Shown here in pieces: positions 5,412 through 7,273 of a stretch of DNA of 7,273 nucleotides (positions within the stretch are counted from its first letter, which is position 1; each line of letters begins with the position of its first letter). Both the position numbers and the translations under genes were made by a program. Source of the DNA: Actinomycetota bacterium. Its GTDB lineage: Bacteria; Actinomycetota; Rubrobacteria; Rubrobacterales; Rubrobacteraceae. The DNA lies in contig JAIVIG010000315.1 in the NCBI GenBank assembly GCA_020200675.1, positions 1-7,273 on the forward strand, in the 5' to 3' direction. The notes beneath the pieces were generated by a model. It ran no database searches. It saw only the letters and a program-made list of their open reading frames with translations, and was not told where the DNA came from.

Positions 5412-5523
5412 CATTGCCGCTTAACGAAACTGAATAAAGTTTGCCACCTCGACCCCGGTCCCGCATCCTCCAAAAGGATGATTTGCACCGCCCAAAAGTA
5501 TGAACCTCGCCGAAAGAGGTTGT
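5412..5523 (-). promoter_or_regulatory. Possible structured 5' leader of the exported-protein gene
   Basis: If transcription starts near 5523 from the candidate promoter, the mRNA has a leader of about 125 bases. It contains a perfect six-base-pair hairpin, AACCTC with GAGGTT (5503-5508 and 5516-5521, seven-base loop). A five-base-pair hairpin, CATCC with GGATG (5464-5468 and 5476-5480), follows. Purine-rich single-stranded stretches join them, including GCGGGACCGGGG. This looks more ordered than chance spacer, but I could not fit it to a known riboswitch class. Confidence 0.3.
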
Positions 5524-5528
5524 AGGAT

Positions 5529-5556
5529 AGGATACGCTTTGTTAATTATTCACCAA
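5529..5556 (-). promoter_or_regulatory. Candidate promoter for the exported-protein gene
   Basis: On the minus strand, TTGGTG (5556-5551) is followed after 16 bases by TATCCT (5534-5529). A second, overlapping TATCCT is at 5529-5524. The spacer is AT-rich against a GC-rich background. The hexamers match consensus only partly. The element overlaps the oppositely directed promoter at 5539-5567. Confidence 0.4.
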
Positions 5557-5567
5557 CTAGGTATAGA
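5539..5567 (+). promoter_or_regulatory. Candidate promoter for the histidine kinase gene
   Basis: TTGTTA (5539-5544) and TATAGA (5562-5567) are separated by exactly 17 bases in an AT-rich island, with four of six matches in each hexamer. Transcription would start near 5574, leaving a leader of about 100 bases before the kinase ATG. It overlaps the divergent minus-strand promoter, so the two genes may share regulation. Confidence 0.5.
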
Positions 5568-5597
5568 GACCCGGTTTTCGGCAAGGGGGTAGATCGG

Positions 5598-5684
5598 ATG
5601 GAGTCGGCGCGACGCTTTGACCCGGAGGGCATCGCCGAGCCGGATCGTCGCTCCGGGCGGGTGGCGCCAAGATGGGACCCGTAA
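5598..5684 (+). CDS. Possible short upstream ORF overlapping the kinase start
   Basis: A 28-codon frame starts with ATG at 5598, has AAGGGGG (5583-5589) eight bases upstream, and ends in TAA at 5682-5684. Its end overlaps the start of the kinase gene (ATG 5672) by 13 bases in another frame. The peptide, beginning MESARRFDPEGIAEP, is charged and resembles nothing I know. The ribosome binding site is better than that of the kinase, so it could be a leader peptide that couples translation. Alternatively it is a chance frame, or the true kinase N-terminus joined through a sequencing frameshift. Confidence 0.3.
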   Translation: MESARRFDPEGIAEPDRRSGRVAPRWDP

Positions 5685-7273
5685 GAAGAACGGGAGCCGG
5701 ATGGCTGAGGTCCCTCTTCCCACCCCGCGCACCTGGCCCTAGACATGGAGAACCGGCCGCGGGCGGCTCTTCAAAGGGCGGGACGGCGAACGGCTTGCAG
5801 TGGCGCTTGATCCTCGCAGCGGGCATCGGGGTCGGCTTGCTGGTGACGATCTTCTTCTACTACCTGCCGGTCTTCCTGATCAACCACTACGCCACCGTCG
5901 TCTTTCTCTTGCAACAGGGTTCCGTCTTGGGCGAGGCTTCCATATTGGGCGTCGACACCCGGGAGTTTGGCTACTTTATCGGGCGTTACGGGATGCCCGC
6001 CCTGTATCTGGCGCTCACGGTGCTGGCCGCCTCCTGGGTGGCGCGCAGGGTCCGGGCGACGGGCCCCCTGCACGGGGTGCTGACCGGCGTGGTCTCGGGC
6101 TTGGTGTCGGCGATTCTCAGCCAGGCGATCGGCGCGCTGTACTTTGGGGGTGGACTGGACCCGCTCGAGCTGGTGCTCTACCCGGTCCTGGCGATCGGGG
6201 GCGGCCTGGCGGGCGGTCTGCGGGGTTGGAACGTACTGGCGGGGCGGGAGGTGCTCTACAGGACTAGCCAGGACGTTGGCGCGGCGCACACCACGAAGGC
6301 CGTCGCCGCCGCGGTAGGCGAAAACCTGGCCGGCTCAGAGGTGAGCAACGTGGCCCTCTGGGAGGCCACCTGGCCCGACGGCATGCCACGGGAAGGCGTT
6401 CCGGCGGGGTTCGCGCTCCTCGGCTCCTGGGCGTCGCCGACGACGCGACCTCCTTCGCCCGGCGCGCGTCTCGACGCGGCGAGCATCCCGGCGCTGGACC
6501 GCCTGCGGAGCGGGCAGTCGTGGTCGATGCAACGGTTGGGGGAATTGCACGCCCCCGAGCGCGCGGCATTGGGCGCCCGGTACGGCTCCGTTCTCCTACT
6601 CCCTCTGATCTCGGCCGACGGGTCCTGGGCGGGCTTGCTCACTGTGGCCTCGCGCAGACGGCAGGGCTTCTCGAGGGGAGCCCGGCGCGCGTACCTGACG
6701 TTGACCGCGCCGGTCGCCCTGGCCCTGGAGAACCTGAGGCTCGTCGAGCAGGCCCGGCGGGCGGGCCTCATCGGCGAGCGCCAGCGCCTCGCGCACGAGA
6801 TCCACGATACCCTGGCCCAGGGCTTCGCCAGCATCGTCATGAACCTCGAAGCGGCGGATGCGATCCTACCCGCCGGACAATCTACCCAGGCTCAATGGCA
6901 CCTCGGCCAGGCGCGCCTAACCGCCCGGGAGAGCCTGGCCGAAGCGCGGCGATTGGTGTGGGCGCTCCGGCCGAAGCTGCTCGAGGAGGCCCCGTTGCCC
7001 GAAGCCCTGTCCCGCCTCACCGAACGCTGGTCGGAGGCGAGCAACGTGACCGCCCACACCACCGTCACCGGCGCCCCGCGACCGCTCCCGCCCGAGGTCG
7101 AAGCTACGCTCTTCCGGGTGGCGCAGGAGGCGTTGACCAACGTCCGCAAACACGCCCGGGCCAACCGTACTGCGTTGACCCTCTCCTACATGCACGACCG
7201 TGTCGCGCTGGACACGCGGGACGATGGCATGGGCTTCGATCCGGGCAAAGCCGGCGACGCGACCGGCTCTACC
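5672..7273 (+). CDS. Membrane sensor histidine kinase with GAF domain, NarL/DesK-type, cut by the right edge
   Basis: An open frame of 534 codons runs from ATG 5672 to the window end without a stop. After a basic, Gly/Pro-rich N-terminus come about four membrane segments (near 46-70, 108-125, 136-158 and 167-185). A GAF-like domain follows (about 196-350). Next is the HisKA_3 dimerisation domain, with GERQRLAHEIHDTLAQG (368-384), where H378 is the expected phosphorylated residue. The HATPase domain has its N-box in FRVAQEALTNVRKHA (481-495; N490) and its G1 box in DDGMGFDP (517-524). The last part of the ATPase domain is missing because of the edge. It should autophosphorylate and pass phosphate to a LuxR/NarL-type response regulator, typically encoded next; its stimulus is unknown. 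ATG 5672 has only a weak GGGCGGG upstream. A TTG at 5795, just before the first membrane segment, is an alternative start. Kinase identity is secure; the start is not. Confidence 0.9.
   Translation, partial: MGPVRRTGAGWLRSLFPPRAPGPRHGEPAAGGSSKGGTANGLQWRLILAAGIGVGLLVTIFFYYLPVFLINHYATVVFLLQQGSVLGEASILGVDTREFGYFIGRYGMPALYLALTVLAASWVARRVRATGPLHGVLTGVVSGLVSAILSQAIGALYFGGGLDPLELVLYPVLAIGGGLAGGLRGWNVLAGREVLYRTSQDVGAAHTTKAVAAAVGENLAGSEVSNVALWEATWPDGMPREGVPAGFALLGSWASPTTRPPSPGARLDAASIPALDRLRSGQSWSMQRLGELHAPERAALGARYGSVLLLPLISADGSWAGLLTVASRRRQGFSRGARRAYLTLTAPVALALENLRLVEQARRAGLIGERQRLAHEIHDTLAQGFASIVMNLEAADAILPAGQSTQAQWHLGQARLTARESLAEARRLVWALRPKLLEEAPLPEALSRLTERWSEASNVTAHTTVTGAPRPLPPEVEATLFRVAQEALTNVRKHARANRTALTLSYMHDRVALDTRDDGMGFDPGKAGDATGST

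Noticed and set aside
5412..5523. A c-di-GMP-I or c-di-AMP riboswitch before the exported-protein gene
   Set aside because: Pieces such as GCAAATC and GGGAC suggested it, but I could not find the diagnostic GGACGCAAAGCC-type or ydaO-type segments, so I kept only an unassigned structured leader.
1..7273. Mobile element, phage, CRISPR, tRNA, rRNA or a dedicated new defence system
   Set aside because: No transposase, integrase, long terminal inverted repeat, spaced direct-repeat array or tRNA cloverleaf is visible. The genes are mostly housekeeping or signalling types.

Overview
High-GC bacterial chromosome segment with dense, overlapping genes, TTG/GTG starts as well as ATG, and strong purine-rich ribosome binding sites. 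The gene content is a type I glutamine synthetase, an M17 leucyl aminopeptidase, an MBL-fold hydrolase, MoaB and a NarL-type histidine kinase. Together these suggest an actinobacterium, possibly Rubrobacter-like. The genus is an impression from protein style, not a demonstrated assignment.

Layout. (1) Bases 1-113 hold the start of a minus-strand gene that leaves the window on the left. Its visible part is a charged, probably disordered N-terminus. (2) Bases 114-418 are a non-coding divergent region rich in short palindromes, ending in the glnA ribosome binding site. (3) Bases 419-1750 encode a 443-residue glutamine synthetase, followed by an AT-rich heptad repeat and a perfect 11-bp terminator hairpin. 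(4) Bases 2041-4949 look like a four-gene operon: leucyl aminopeptidase, glyoxalase II-like MBL hydrolase, MoaB and an unknown 85-residue protein. Their junctions are 0 nt, a 4-nt overlap and 0 nt, so translation is probably coupled. A perfect TATAAT box lies just upstream. (5) Bases 4988-5036 carry two stem-loops. The one with a U-tract terminates the convergent minus-strand gene. (6) Bases 5057-5398 (minus) encode a small exported protein of unknown function whose mature part has no basic residue. (7) Bases 5399-5671 are a divergent promoter region with a possible structured leader on one side and a short upstream ORF on the other. (8) Bases 5672-7273 hold most of a membrane-bound, GAF-containing histidine kinase cut by the right edge.

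The gene sets look functionally separate: nitrogen assimilation (glnA), a housekeeping peptide/cofactor operon, and an exported protein divergent from a sensor kinase. I see no phage, transposon, CRISPR, tRNA or rRNA sequence. Nothing here amounts to a clearly new multi-gene system. The least explained parts are the exported acidic protein with its leader, the 85-residue operon protein, and the palindromes and alternative hairpins before glnA.
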